Positions 1-7,776 of a stretch of DNA of 64,000 nucleotides are shown here, piece by piece (within the stretch, counting starts at the first letter, position 1; each line of letters starts with the position of its first letter). The notes below the pieces were generated by a model that saw nothing but the letters and a program-made list of their open reading frames with translations, made no database searches and had not been told where the DNA came from. The position numbers were made by a program, and so were the translations under genes. Location of the stretch: NCBI GenBank assembly GCA_964392265.1, contig CAYMOS010000001.1, positions 1 through 64,000 on the forward strand, in the 5' to 3' direction. Source of the stretch: CALMAK01 sp964392265. Lineage in GTDB: Bacteria; Patescibacteriota; Saccharimonadia; Saccharimonadales; Saccharimonadaceae.

Positions 1-253
1 CTGCCCTTGTGGGCAGCCGACCCGACAGACCCGACTTTTTCTCAATATAGAAAAGGAAATCGCCCTTTCGGGCGACAATTCTGAAATTTGTAGCATTCTG
101 GAGGGACCACTGGGGCTTGGTCACCTTCGGCGACCCCGAAACTTCACGATTGAAAACAAGTTTTCATCGGAAGGTTTCCTTGCGAACTGCCACTGGCAGT
201 TCTCACCCAGATACACCCCACGGGTGCCCTGGGCTTAGGCCAACTCATCTCTA
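1..253. other. Structured intergenic segment beside tRNA-Lys
   Basis: I see no gene here. The segment is a chain of hairpins: 1-16 (CTGCCC/GGGCAG), 60-75 (TCGCCC/GGGCGA, followed by a T-rich stretch when read on the minus strand, so terminator-like), 119-135 (one A-C mismatch), about 147-169 (GAAAAC/GTTTTC) and 185-201 (AACTGCC/GGCAGTT). It also holds a 20-bp copy of the tRNA-Lys 3' end (separate entry). It could be a minus-strand non-coding RNA or the remains of an insertion at the tRNA. It does not look like tmRNA or RNase P RNA. Confidence 0.35.
99..118 (-). repeat. Duplicated 3' end of tRNA-Lys (att-like)
   Basis: These 20 bases are identical to 293-312, the CCA end, acceptor strand and half of the T arm of the neighbouring tRNA-Lys, in the same orientation and 194 bp away. 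The flanks do not match. A copied tRNA 3' end is the usual scar of site-specific integration, but a decayed tRNA copy is also possible. Confidence 0.6.
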
Positions 254-295
254 CCATAGAAAAATACCTACCAAATGGTAGGTATTTTTCTATGG
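254..295 (-). terminator. Terminator hairpin overlapping the tRNA-Lys CCA end
   Basis: A perfect inverted repeat of two 20-nt arms (254-273 and 276-295) with an AA loop. The arms contain A and T runs. The last three bases of the hairpin are the encoded CCA of tRNA-Lys, so transcription would stop directly behind the tRNA. The symmetry would let it work in both directions. Confidence 0.8.
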
Positions 296-369
296 AGGGA
301 CCACTGGGGCTTGAACCCAGGACACCCTGCTTAAAAGGCAGGTGCTCTAACCAGCTGAGCTATGGTCCC
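293..369 (-). tRNA. tRNA-Lys (anticodon TTT)
   Basis: The minus strand folds into a complete cloverleaf with acceptor GGGACCA/TGGTCCC, D arm GCTC/GAGC, anticodon loop CTTTTAA (anticodon UUU) and T arm CTGGG-TTCAAGC-CCCAG. The CCA end is encoded. Its 3' end overlaps a strong hairpin terminator, and its last 20 bases are duplicated at 99-118. Confidence 0.95.
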
Positions 370-425
370 ACATCAATAATGTATGAAATGTACGCCTACT
401 AGGATAACACTACAGGGGTAATCCG

Positions 426-911
426 TCAATGTTTTGACTTGTCTGTATGACCACCTGTCGCATGGACAGCCAAAAGATCAAGCACTGCCAAGATAACTCC
501 TACGGTAATGATGTAGGGTTTATACTGCTGGAGCAGATCATAAATCGTGCGCCCTATGGTATCGAGCACCAAGGCTGAACCCAAAGGTTGCGTCACCAGA
601 ATCAACGCAAATACTGCGAATAACAACGCACCGACAACACGACCATGGGCTGCCTTGTATGATGGACCGCTAAATAACAACAGGACGGCAGGCAATAATA
701 CTAGAACGGCAGCCACATACCCTGCCGTTGCAATACCTGCAAGGCCCAACTGAGATGTCTCAATAATCTTTACGAGTGGAGCCGCCCAGAGAGAGCTCAG
801 CAATGATCCCGCCGTCAACGCCAAACCTAGCACACCAAACCGACGCCGTGTCATGAATGCCAACCCAAATAGAACAACCCCTAAGATAACAAACATGCTT
901 AATGTGATCAT
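426..911 (-). CDS. Small multi-pass membrane protein, unknown
   Basis: A 161-residue, very hydrophobic protein with about four or five predicted membrane spans (around residues 3-19, 27-46, 57-80, 92-113, 133-150) and a short polar, His/Lys-rich C-terminus. Its ATG overlaps the TGA of the DUF192 gene upstream in an ATGA (908-911), so the two are probably translated together. No catalytic motif is visible and I do not recognise the family. Confidence 0.7.
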   Translation of the reverse strand: MITLSMFVILGVVLFGLAFMTRRRFGVLGLALTAGSLLSSLWAAPLVKIIETSQLGLAGIATAGYVAAVLVLLPAVLLLFSGPSYKAAHGRVVGALLFAVFALILVTQPLGSALVLDTIGRTIYDLLQQYKPYIITVGVILAVLDLLAVHATGGHTDKSKH

Positions 912-1390
912 TCAACTCCCTCCTCGGCGCGTCGTTCATCAAACTGTGCGATTGAACCAATTTTTATTGTCTGCTTATCTATAGTCCCCGCTGCAAATTC
1001 GAGGACATACTTCGCAGAATCTTTTGGCCGATAGATCGTTGGGTAGGTATCTGGTGTAATATGCCGAGCAATATGAATCACTTTTTTGTCTTTATCAAGC
1101 CAGACAATATCAATAGGAATCTTCATATCCTTCATCCAAATTCCATAAAACCCCTCTTGCGCAAAGACAAATAGCATTGCTTGGTCTTCCGATAACCTAT
1201 TTATATCGGATAGTCCTTTAGTTCGCTGGATATCCGTTTTTGCTAGTTTTGCCGTAAAGATACCATCTCCTATACGGAGCGTTATCTTTGGCTGCATCAT
1301 ATCAATGATGACCATAATAATCACCGCCCCAATAGCAGCACTGATCAAGGCAACTCCTACCCATACGTAAGAATCTTTCTTAACACTCAT
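908..1390 (-). CDS. DUF192 family, membrane-anchored
   Basis: A 160-residue protein with one N-terminal membrane anchor (about residues 9-31) and a DUF192-like domain. The family pattern is visible as MLFVF, then WMKDMKIPIDIVWL, then a C-terminal YVLEFAAG. DUF192 proteins are small secreted or periplasmic proteins whose biochemical role is unsettled. An extended -10 box (TGG TATACT) lies just upstream, near 1425. It is the first gene of a two-gene operon with the membrane protein at 426-911. Confidence 0.8.
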   Translation of the reverse strand: MSVKKDSYVWVGVALISAAIGAVIIMVIIDMMQPKITLRIGDGIFTAKLAKTDIQRTKGLSDINRLSEDQAMLFVFAQEGFYGIWMKDMKIPIDIVWLDKDKKVIHIARHITPDTYPTIYRPKDSAKYVLEFAAGTIDKQTIKIGSIAQFDERRAEEGVE

Positions 1391-1451
1391 CGATAATCAT
1401 CCTGATATGCGACATATGTCTTTAGTATACCAGGTACAAGCGTAAGCGACT

Positions 1452-2363
1452 TTAGGCGCCGACTTTGTCTTTTTTGTTGCGTCGTTTGGCATTCAATTCG
1501 ATATATTCGATGATTGGCGTTGCCACATCACGCTTGGTGACTTTTTCAATACCAAATCCAGGACTGGCATTCACTTCTAGTACCAATGGACCACGTGCAC
1601 TTCGCATCATATCAACACCCGCGACGTTGAGTCCCATCGCCTTGGCTGCCTTGACCGCCATCTTACGTTCTTCTTCGGTTAGTTTAATCACGGTTCCTTC
1701 GCCGCCCTTGTGGAGATTTGACCGGAAGTCATCATCCAGGCTCTGTCGTTTCATGCTGGCAACCACACGACCGCCAACGACAAAAGCTCGGATATCTGTA
1801 CCAGCACTTTCCTTGACAAATTCCTGCAACAAGATGTTGGTACCATCTTCATTTGTAAGGTAAAACGCTTGCAACACCGACTTAGCCGCCTTTTTACTCT
1901 CCGCTAAAACCACGCCTTTACCATGTGTACTTCGTGCTAACTTGATAATCACTGGCGCGCCACCAATTTTCTCAATCAGATCATCGATATCAGTCGCATT
2001 GCGCGAAACGACTGTCTTAGGTATGCCAACTCCTGCTTTCGCAAGGAGCTGCATACTGCGTAATTTGTCGCGTGAACGGCTAATCGCAATCGAACTTGAG
2101 ATACTATAAACACCTTGCATTTCAAGTTGACGAACGATCGCTGACCCATATCGTGTCATGTAATTGGCAATACGCGGAATAATCGCATCGTACTTCGTCA
2201 AATCCTCGCCGCGATAACTTACCGTCGGATTACTCTGTTCGATCGAGGCATAACATTCTTTATACTTGATCACCTTAACTTCATGCCCACGAGCCTTGGC
2301 TACCTCTTTGAGGCGCTTGGTCGAGTAGTTGCCAGGACCATTGGATAAAATTGCTATTCTCAT
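1452..2363 (-). CDS. rimK: RimK-type ATP-grasp amino-acid ligase
   Basis: 303 residues, the normal RimK length. RimK enzymes use ATP to add glutamate (or another amino acid) to the C-terminus of ribosomal protein S6 or to related acceptors. Visible parts are the N-terminal pre-ATP-grasp domain, the ATP-binding lysine region VIIKLARSTHGKG (about 139-151), the LLQEFV hinge (about 183), DIRAFVVGG, and the metal-binding LVLEVNASPGF near residue 262. Its start overlaps the stop of the RimB-type protease in an ATGA (2360-2363). The pairing of ligase with protease suggests add-and-remove control of a protein tail. The true acceptor and amino acid cannot be read from sequence. Confidence 0.85.
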   Translation of the reverse strand: MRIAILSNGPGNYSTKRLKEVAKARGHEVKVIKYKECYASIEQSNPTVSYRGEDLTKYDAIIPRIANYMTRYGSAIVRQLEMQGVYSISSSIAISRSRDKLRSMQLLAKAGVGIPKTVVSRNATDIDDLIEKIGGAPVIIKLARSTHGKGVVLAESKKAAKSVLQAFYLTNEDGTNILLQEFVKESAGTDIRAFVVGGRVVASMKRQSLDDDFRSNLHKGGEGTVIKLTEEERKMAVKAAKAMGLNVAGVDMMRSARGPLVLEVNASPGFGIEKVTKRDVATPIIEYIELNAKRRNKKDKVGA

Positions 2364-2836
2364 ATATCAGACCCTCCTAGTAGTGCCTGCAGTTGACTGT
2401 AGCGCTCTTTGTCAATTTCACCTAACTTGCGCGATCCACGCTGGACATCAACAATAAATTTGCCGCGCAAAGTATTTCTACCGATAAGAACCGGATAAGC
2501 CTGAGAAGAGCGATCGGCTAACGTACAGTGCGTCAGGACTTTGCGTCGTTTCATCTGAATCGTTATAGGAATATGATACCGTATCTGCGTACTCCCATTC
2601 GAACTGGCAACCACAATCTTACGAAAGCGCTTCGCGATCTGGACCTGTCCCGTATAGAATTCGCTTTGTTCGCCAAATAGGACATATTCGAGATGGCCGT
2701 TTACTTCACGGATATTGGTCGCCCAAACTGAGGTTGTTCGCGCACCAGTATCAATGCGCGCAGGTACCTTTTTTATACCGGCATCGATGAGCCAGACATA
2801 CTCGTCGCGTCCGATTAGTACCTTTTTCTTTTCCAT
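2360..2836 (-). CDS. RimB-type retropepsin-like protease
   Basis: 158 residues of the 'ATP-dependent zinc protease' (RimB) family. The aspartic-protease-like motif IDTGARTTS, about residues 27-35, is intact. In other bacteria RimB-like proteins cut the glutamate tails made by RimK. It is the first gene of the rimK operon. Its promoter is near perfect and puts the transcript start at the ATG, so the mRNA is probably leaderless. S6 need not be the substrate here. Confidence 0.8.
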   Translation of the reverse strand: MEKKKVLIGRDEYVWLIDAGIKKVPARIDTGARTTSVWATNIREVNGHLEYVLFGEQSEFYTGQVQIAKRFRKIVVASSNGSTQIRYHIPITIQMKRRKVLTHCTLADRSSQAYPVLIGRNTLRGKFIVDVQRGSRKLGEIDKERYSQLQALLGGSDI

Positions 2837-2842
2837 CCTTTT

Positions 2843-2871
2843 ATTATATACTATGTTGCTTAATATGTCAA
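2843..2871 (-). promoter_or_regulatory. Consensus promoter of the rimB-rimK operon, leaderless
   Basis: On the minus strand: TTGACA (2866-2871), a 17-bp spacer, TATAAT (2843-2848), then six bases (AAAAGG) and the ATG at 2836. Transcription would begin at or next to the start codon. The AAAAGG abuts the ATG, too close to act as a ribosome site. Confidence 0.85.
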
Positions 2872-3764
2872 TGCTTATTGACGAGGTTTTGCAGCATTTC
2901 TACATACTTGGCTGTCTTCTCTTCAACGAAGCTACCTGATGAAATCTGGGGCGCCTGATTCACCTCAAGGATGTAATGCTCGCCGGTATCACTATTAATG
3001 ATAATGTCTACTCCCGCAACTTCTAACTTTTCAGCCCTCGCTGCACGTACTGAATCATCAAGTATCTTCTCGTTCACCTGTTCGAGAGGGATAATCTCAG
3101 CCGACCCTCCTTGAGAGGTGTTATTCATGTGACTTGACCCGTCCCCATACCGCCGGATCACAAGTACAGGCTGAAAGTTAAAGATCAAGATGCGGAGGTC
3201 ACTGTCATTCGGGATAAACTCTTGCAGAAGAAACCTACGTCCCGGATTAGCTTCCATAATTGCCTGCATCTGCTGACTATCGGAAACAACGAAATTAAGC
3301 TCTCCTTTATAGCCGTGATTATCCTTAAATATCGCTCGGTCACCGAACTCATGTCGACGCGCCATGAGCTCCTCACCAGACCCAAACAGTGTTCGCGGCA
3401 CCGGAAGTTCATGAGACCAATGGAGAAATGATGCACTTACCTTATCAAGCACGGGGCGATTAATGTATGAATCAATATACCGTATCTCGTTTTTCTCGCA
3501 GTAAATAGCAATGGTTCGCGCCTCTTCAACAAACGTACTGACATGACGAAACACGACCAAATCAAACTCCTTCACGTCAAAGCCCTGTATACGATGATAG
3601 ACGTGGGCATTCTGGGTAGACACCTCGTAGGCCAGATCTTCGATATCGCTACCGGTTACCTCGATATCTGGGCCTATCATTGATTGAACAGCCTGAGTAA
3701 AGCGCTCGGCCTTATCCTTGGTCGCGAGGCTTGCCTGGTGATAGAGCAATAGAATCTTCTTCAT
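2868..3764 (-). CDS. ATP-grasp ligase, RimK-like, second copy
   Basis: 298 residues with ATP-grasp features: DNHGYKGELNFVV, LLQEFIPNDSDLRILIF and YILEVNQAPQISSG near the C-terminus (the E and N that bind magnesium). It resembles RimK more in fold than in close sequence. It should join an amino acid or carboxylate to an amine using ATP; the substrates are unknown. It starts at 3764, six bases after an extended -10 (TGA TACGAT, 3771-3776), back to back with the ATP-grasp gene at 3801. Its stop lies inside the promoter of the rimB-rimK operon. Confidence 0.75.
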   Translation of the reverse strand: MKKILLLYHQASLATKDKAERFTQAVQSMIGPDIEVTGSDIEDLAYEVSTQNAHVYHRIQGFDVKEFDLVVFRHVSTFVEEARTIAIYCEKNEIRYIDSYINRPVLDKVSASFLHWSHELPVPRTLFGSGEELMARRHEFGDRAIFKDNHGYKGELNFVVSDSQQMQAIMEANPGRRFLLQEFIPNDSDLRILIFNFQPVLVIRRYGDGSSHMNNTSQGGSAEIIPLEQVNEKILDDSVRAARAEKLEVAGVDIIINSDTGEHYILEVNQAPQISSGSFVEEKTAKYVEMLQNLVNKH

Positions 3765-3770
3765 CTAGCA

Positions 3771-3793
3771 ATCGTATCAGGCAATGCTACAAT
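3771..3793. promoter_or_regulatory. Divergent promoter pair of the ATP-grasp cluster
   Basis: Minus strand: TGA TACGAT (-10 at 3771-3776), six bases before the ATG at 3764. Plus strand: TGC TACAAT (-10 at 3788-3793), seven bases before the ATG at 3801. Both are extended -10 boxes without a clear -35, and both predict leaderless transcripts. The whole intergenic gap is only 36 bp, so the two directions are probably controlled together. Confidence 0.6.
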
Positions 3794-3800
3794 AGACAAC

Positions 3801-4772
3801 ATGCGAACACCGACCCTTGCCCTCTATTTTGATGATTCTTATTTTGAGAATGGCATCCTGACGTTTATTGATGATTATTACGCCGAGGCCTACAATCGCC
3901 TCCTTCGCCATCTCCTCACTCAGGGCATTGACGTCATCATCGCCAGTAATGCAGAAATGACTTATAGCGAGGACTTTAGATTTCGCTCCTACTGGCGTAC
4001 CCAGCTTGAAGGAAACATTGTAACGTTTGAACAGTCAGACACTCCCTCTCCGGAATTTGACTTGTTATACGACAAAGGTCGCTTTCCGTATTCGATCGAG
4101 CGTCGAATCAACCCAGATAGCCTGGGTACGATCGCCCGTGATAAGTATCTATCGTACTTATTTGCTGATGATCTCCATGCTCCCAGTTTTTTACTTACCG
4201 ATACGGCACAGCTAGCCATCTTCTTAAAGCGTCGCTCGCAGCAAACCATTGTCCTCAAAGAACTATCAGGCCATGGCGGCAAGCAGGTATACGTCGGCCC
4301 TGCAGCTACATATGATGATACGCTCGTATTTCCTTTGCTGGCCCAAGAATTTATCGATACGTCTGGAGGCTGTCCACCTCTCGCCGACGGACTACACGAT
4401 ATTCGTGTTGCACTATTTAATCGTACTCCTATCCACGGGTTGATCCGACAACCTAAGGCTGGAAATCTGAAGTCTAACTTTTCCGAGGGAGGATCAGTAC
4501 GGGCATTATTCGTAAACGAGATTCCGCAAACCCTCGTAGAACTCACTCAGCAACTCGACGAGCGATTCGATACTGATGCAGTACGATTTTTCTGTGCGGA
4601 TTGGGGGTTTGATAGACAATCCCAAACATGGCGGCTCTTCGAGATTAACGCAGCGCCAGGGTTGGCACTCGAAAGTGTTGATGGTCCAGCTGCTAACGAG
4701 TTTAATGACTTACTAGCCGACAATTTAATAAGGAGTACAAAGCATGCCGCAGATCGACATCAGTCAGCTTGA
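3801..4772 (+). CDS. ATP-grasp ligase, third in cluster
   Basis: 323 residues. The ATP-grasp signatures visible are VVLKELSGHGGKQVYVG (ATP-binding lysine and glycine loop), LLAQEFIDTSGG, DIRVALFN and LFEINAAPGL near residue 280. The N-terminal third begins LALYFDDSYFENG and resembles the substrate-side domain of glutathione-synthetase-like enzymes; this is only a loose likeness. It overlaps the next ligase gene by 29 bp, so the two are translated from one message. Substrate unknown. Confidence 0.75.
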   Translation: MRTPTLALYFDDSYFENGILTFIDDYYAEAYNRLLRHLLTQGIDVIIASNAEMTYSEDFRFRSYWRTQLEGNIVTFEQSDTPSPEFDLLYDKGRFPYSIERRINPDSLGTIARDKYLSYLFADDLHAPSFLLTDTAQLAIFLKRRSQQTIVLKELSGHGGKQVYVGPAATYDDTLVFPLLAQEFIDTSGGCPPLADGLHDIRVALFNRTPIHGLIRQPKAGNLKSNFSEGGSVRALFVNEIPQTLVELTQQLDERFDTDAVRFFCADWGFDRQSQTWRLFEINAAPGLALESVDGPAANEFNDLLADNLIRSTKHAADRHQSA

Positions 4773-5760
4773 TATTCATGCACGTCTCATGGCAGAAGAG
4801 GCAAAACGGCGCGGATATCACCTACGCACGATCAATCGCACGTACCCAATCAATACCCTCTCGCCGCTATTAGTGGTCGAAAAGGATGATCATCGATTTC
4901 TTCTATCCGAAGCCGTTTCTCATCTTTCCTCCTACCTTGGCAGAATGATTGCCATGGATAAAATCAGGACCTATGACATACTGGCGTCTCATAATTTACC
5001 TATCCCTAAAACTTTTATCTTACGGCGAAATCAGGCGCTACAACGTGATGCGATCGCGTTCCTTGAAGATTACGCTCCTATCGTTGTCAAACCCTCGAAC
5101 ACAAATCATGGTGACGGCATTACTATCGGTATCTCTCATGAGCACAAGCTCCAACAAGCAGTTGACTATGCCCACCACAAATCGAGTACTGCTGACATAT
5201 TACTGCAACAAACAGCTATGGGCCAAGAGTATCGCTTTCTTGTATTAGGGACGTGTGTCATTGCAGTTGCCAATCGTCGTCCTCCGTCAGTCGTAGGAGA
5301 TGGCCAGCGTACAATCGAGGCTTTGATCGACGAAACTAATACAGATCCACGACGTGGCGGTTCACATTTATCGGCAATGAGCAAAATCAGCAAACAGGAG
5401 GTCGCCTACGCCATCGGAAATGAGCGATTGTCTGAGGTATTAGCAAACGGACAACGTCTTGAGATCCTTAAAACTTCCAACCTATCCCGCGGAGGCGAAG
5501 CTACTAATTACACTGATGCGGCCTCTGACGCCCTAAAGGATATGGCCGTCCGCGCGGCGCAAGCATGTTTCCTAGAATTTGCTGGCGTTGACATTATGAC
5601 GACTTCTATCGACGCAGGTGATGAAACCAATAGTGTTGTGATTGAGGTGAACGTCAGTCCTGGAATTCGTATGCATCAACTCCCTACCCACGGTACACCG
5701 ATAGATGTTGCTGCTATTATTTTCGATTATCTTGAGGCAAGACAGCGCACGCTCTCCTAA
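4744..5760 (+). CDS. Cyanophycin-synthetase-like ATP-grasp ligase
   Basis: 338 residues. The block VVGDGQRTIEALID, then DPRRGG, then TSNLSRGGEA is characteristic of the ATP-grasp domain of cyanophycin synthetase (CphA) and bifunctional GshAB. VVKPSNTNHGDG supplies the ATP site and VVIEVNVSPGI the metal site. The Mur-ligase half of CphA is absent, so this is a stand-alone ATP-grasp unit. It starts at 4744 with AAGGAG about nine bases upstream, inside the end of the previous gene. It may make peptide bonds or an isopeptide; the product is unknown. Confidence 0.75.
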   Translation: MPQIDISQLDIHARLMAEEAKRRGYHLRTINRTYPINTLSPLLVVEKDDHRFLLSEAVSHLSSYLGRMIAMDKIRTYDILASHNLPIPKTFILRRNQALQRDAIAFLEDYAPIVVKPSNTNHGDGITIGISHEHKLQQAVDYAHHKSSTADILLQQTAMGQEYRFLVLGTCVIAVANRRPPSVVGDGQRTIEALIDETNTDPRRGGSHLSAMSKISKQEVAYAIGNERLSEVLANGQRLEILKTSNLSRGGEATNYTDAASDALKDMAVRAAQACFLEFAGVDIMTTSIDAGDETNSVVIEVNVSPGIRMHQLPTHGTPIDVAAIIFDYLEARQRTLS

Positions 5761-5765
5761 CCCGC

Positions 5766-6878
5766 CTATAAAAAGCTTCTTTTGCCACTCTTTTTGAACT
5801 GTTCCAGTAGTTCTTTTTGCTTCTTAGTCAACTTGGTTGGCGTATCAACAACAATACTAACAATGTGTGCGCCTCGCTTATCACTACGCAAATGTGGCAC
5901 ACCATGATTTGATAACTTAAAATCAGTACCACTCTGCGTACCCGCCGGCACTTTCATCGTGACAACTCCATCTACTGTCTCGACGTCAATCTCTGTCCCA
6001 AGTGCAGCATCAACCATCGTGATATGCTCTTCACTCAGAATCAGGTCACCTTCACGGGTAAAGTGTTTGTGCGGTTGCACAGTAATATGAACGTACATGT
6101 CACCCTTCACACCACCGCCCTCGGCAGCCTCGCCGCGCTCACGCAGGCGAATCGTCGCACCATCATCGATACCCGCAGGAATCTTGATTGTCATGGTTGA
6201 CTTGCGACGCTCGGTACCGGATCCACGACAAACCGTACAGACCTTTTCAGGAACCTTACCCTTACCGCGACAGTTCTCACACGTCACACTTTGTTGGATC
6301 GGACCGAACATCGTGTTCATGACGCGCGTTTGCTGGCCAGCCCCCTTACAGTCAGGGCAGCTCTTCATACTACTACCTGGCTCGACGGTCGTTCCCTTGC
6401 AGTGGGTGCACTCGTCTTCCATCTCAAGTTCGAGAGGGTACTCAAGGCCAAACACCGCCTCTTCAAATGTCAGACGGAGACTCACCTCGACATCACGCCC
6501 ACGACGTGGACCGCGTTGCTGCTGCTGGCCACCGCCAAAGAACTGGCCAAAGATGTCACCAAGGCCTCCATCACCAAAATCAAAGTGAACGTTCTGACCC
6601 TGAAAACCACCAAACCCTTCGAACGGATTACCGCTGTACCCGCCGCCACCGCCGGATGCACCGCCAACACCTGCATGACCAAACTGGTCATAGCGCTGGC
6701 GTTTTTGTTTGTCCTTCAAGACCTCGTAGGCTTCGTTAATCTCTTTAAACTTCGTCTCATCACCACCCTCTTTATCGGGGTGATGTTTGACGGCAGCCTT
6801 GCGAAACGCCTTCTTCAGCTCGTCATCACTGGCGTCTTTATTGACGCCTAATACTTCATAATAATCTCGTTTGCTCAT
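5766..6878 (-). CDS. dnaJ: Chaperone DnaJ (Hsp40)
   Basis: 370 residues, full length. It has the N-terminal J domain with the HPD motif (VKHHPDKEGG, about residues 33-37) that stimulates DnaK, a Gly/Phe-rich linker, four CxxCxGxG-type zinc repeats (about 151-217), and the C-terminal substrate-binding and dimer domains. It delivers unfolded proteins to DnaK. It stands alone rather than next to dnaK, and is placed under HrcA by a perfect CIRCE overlapping its promoter. Confidence 0.97.
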   Translation of the reverse strand: MSKRDYYEVLGVNKDASDDELKKAFRKAAVKHHPDKEGGDETKFKEINEAYEVLKDKQKRQRYDQFGHAGVGGASGGGGGYSGNPFEGFGGFQGQNVHFDFGDGGLGDIFGQFFGGGQQQQRGPRRGRDVEVSLRLTFEEAVFGLEYPLELEMEDECTHCKGTTVEPGSSMKSCPDCKGAGQQTRVMNTMFGPIQQSVTCENCRGKGKVPEKVCTVCRGSGTERRKSTMTIKIPAGIDDGATIRLRERGEAAEGGGVKGDMYVHITVQPHKHFTREGDLILSEEHITMVDAALGTEIDVETVDGVVTMKVPAGTQSGTDFKLSNHGVPHLRSDKRGAHIVSIVVDTPTKLTKKQKELLEQFKKSGKRSFL

Positions 6879-6886
6879 CTGTTACT

Positions 6887-6924
6887 ATTGTAAAAAATTA
6901 GCACTCAAAATGCAAGAGTGCTAA
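6887..6924 (-). promoter_or_regulatory. dnaJ promoter with perfect CIRCE operator
   Basis: CIRCE is at 6898-6924: TTAGCACTC, nine bases, GAGTGCTAA, with no mismatch. On the minus strand -35 TTGCAT (6910-6915) lies in the CIRCE spacer, 17 bp before -10 TACAAT (6887-6892), and the ATG follows eight bases later. HrcA bound here would block RNA polymerase. The leader would be only one or two bases. Confidence 0.95.
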
Positions 6925-6984
6925 CTTAGGCCAGCCCGTCCCGCGCGCTGCGCATGAGAGGTGACGCTGCCCCGCGCATGCGAA

Positions 6985-7039
6985 AGGAGCCCGTCCCGAC
7001 ATCGAGAACTAAGACTTTCTCTGCCGGGGCGAGGCTCCT
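6985..7039. other. Long GC-rich stem-loop downstream of the prepilin gene
   Basis: AGGAGCC (6985-6991) pairs with GGCTCCT (7033-7039) and CGTCCCG (6992-6998) with CGGGGCG (7025-7031), leaving one bulged base; an inner stem GAGAA/TTCTC sits in the loop. Read on the minus strand it lies right after the prepilin stop. There is no T run, so it may protect the mRNA end rather than terminate. I see no gene in 6925-7076. Confidence 0.45.
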
Positions 7040-7076
7040 GTTTCTGTGCTGCGGCAGCGGGGATAAGCACCGAGCC

Positions 7077-7772
7077 TCACCCGGCTGCACACCACTCAGA
7101 AGAGCTGGCTTGAAAACCGTTCGAGCCCGGGTAAGTAGTGTTGCACCACTGTTCACGGTCTCCGCGGATCGTAGTAATTTGGCAAAGTGTTACTCGGGCA
7201 TCTTCGAGATAGTACCTGTAGGTAACGCTTCCCGAGAGCACGCAACTCACATCACCCACGAGCACGTAGACCATTGAATAGCTGTAGTGCGTTGGCTGGC
7301 CCGCGATGTGGAAGTCGAAATAGACTGCGTTCTTGAACGCTATCGGCGTTTCCATGCCCGGCATTTGATATGAGACCGTACGAGCTGCTCCTGCTATTGG
7401 ACCGGGACATGACATGTACTGGGCGAGCGCCTCACAGAACCGAGGATCTTCCGCGACTGGTATCGTAGACTCGGCACACTGCCCGTTCGGATACCCTTCG
7501 CCGATGCAGATCCCTGCTGATCGAGCGCCGCCAGGCGCTTCTGGATCTTGAAGCGGAAAGAGCGGTGGAGTACCGTACTCGCCTTCATACATGACCACCG
7601 CGTTCTGCACTTGTCGCAGATGGGCGATGGTCTCTGCATTTTGTGCGCGTTGACTGATCCCGTTGTACGTGACGATGACGATCACGGCGAGGATCGCGAT
7701 CACGACGATCACGATGAGCAGTTCAACGATGGTGAAGCCGCGCCCGGAGTGATGTGTTCTCGATCCCTTCAT
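7077..7772 (-). CDS. Type IV prepilin-like protein
   Basis: 231 residues. The leader MKGSRTHHSGRG ends at Gly12, followed by mature FTIVELLIVIVV with Phe at +1 and Glu at +5, so a prepilin peptidase should cut and methylate it. The hydrophobic helix is followed by a short helix and a large globular domain with at least ten cysteines (for example CIGEGYPNGQC, WCNTT, WCAAG), suggesting disulfides outside the cell. I chose the ATG at 7772, not the upstream one at 7871, because it sits five bases after the LamG stop and gives a normal leader. It is the last gene of the fibre-LamG-pilin operon. Confidence 0.85.
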   Translation of the reverse strand: MKGSRTHHSGRGFTIVELLIVIVVIAILAVIVIVTYNGISQRAQNAETIAHLRQVQNAVVMYEGEYGTPPLFPLQDPEAPGGARSAGICIGEGYPNGQCAESTIPVAEDPRFCEALAQYMSCPGPIAGAARTVSYQMPGMETPIAFKNAVYFDFHIAGQPTHYSYSMVYVLVGDVSCVLSGSVTYRYYLEDARVTLCQITTIRGDREQWCNTTYPGSNGFQASSSEWCAAG

Positions 7773-7776
7773 CGTC

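Noticed and set aside
1..253. tmRNA or RNase P RNA at the left edge
   Set aside because: The conserved cores of both RNAs are missing; only hairpins and the tRNA-Lys fragment are seen.
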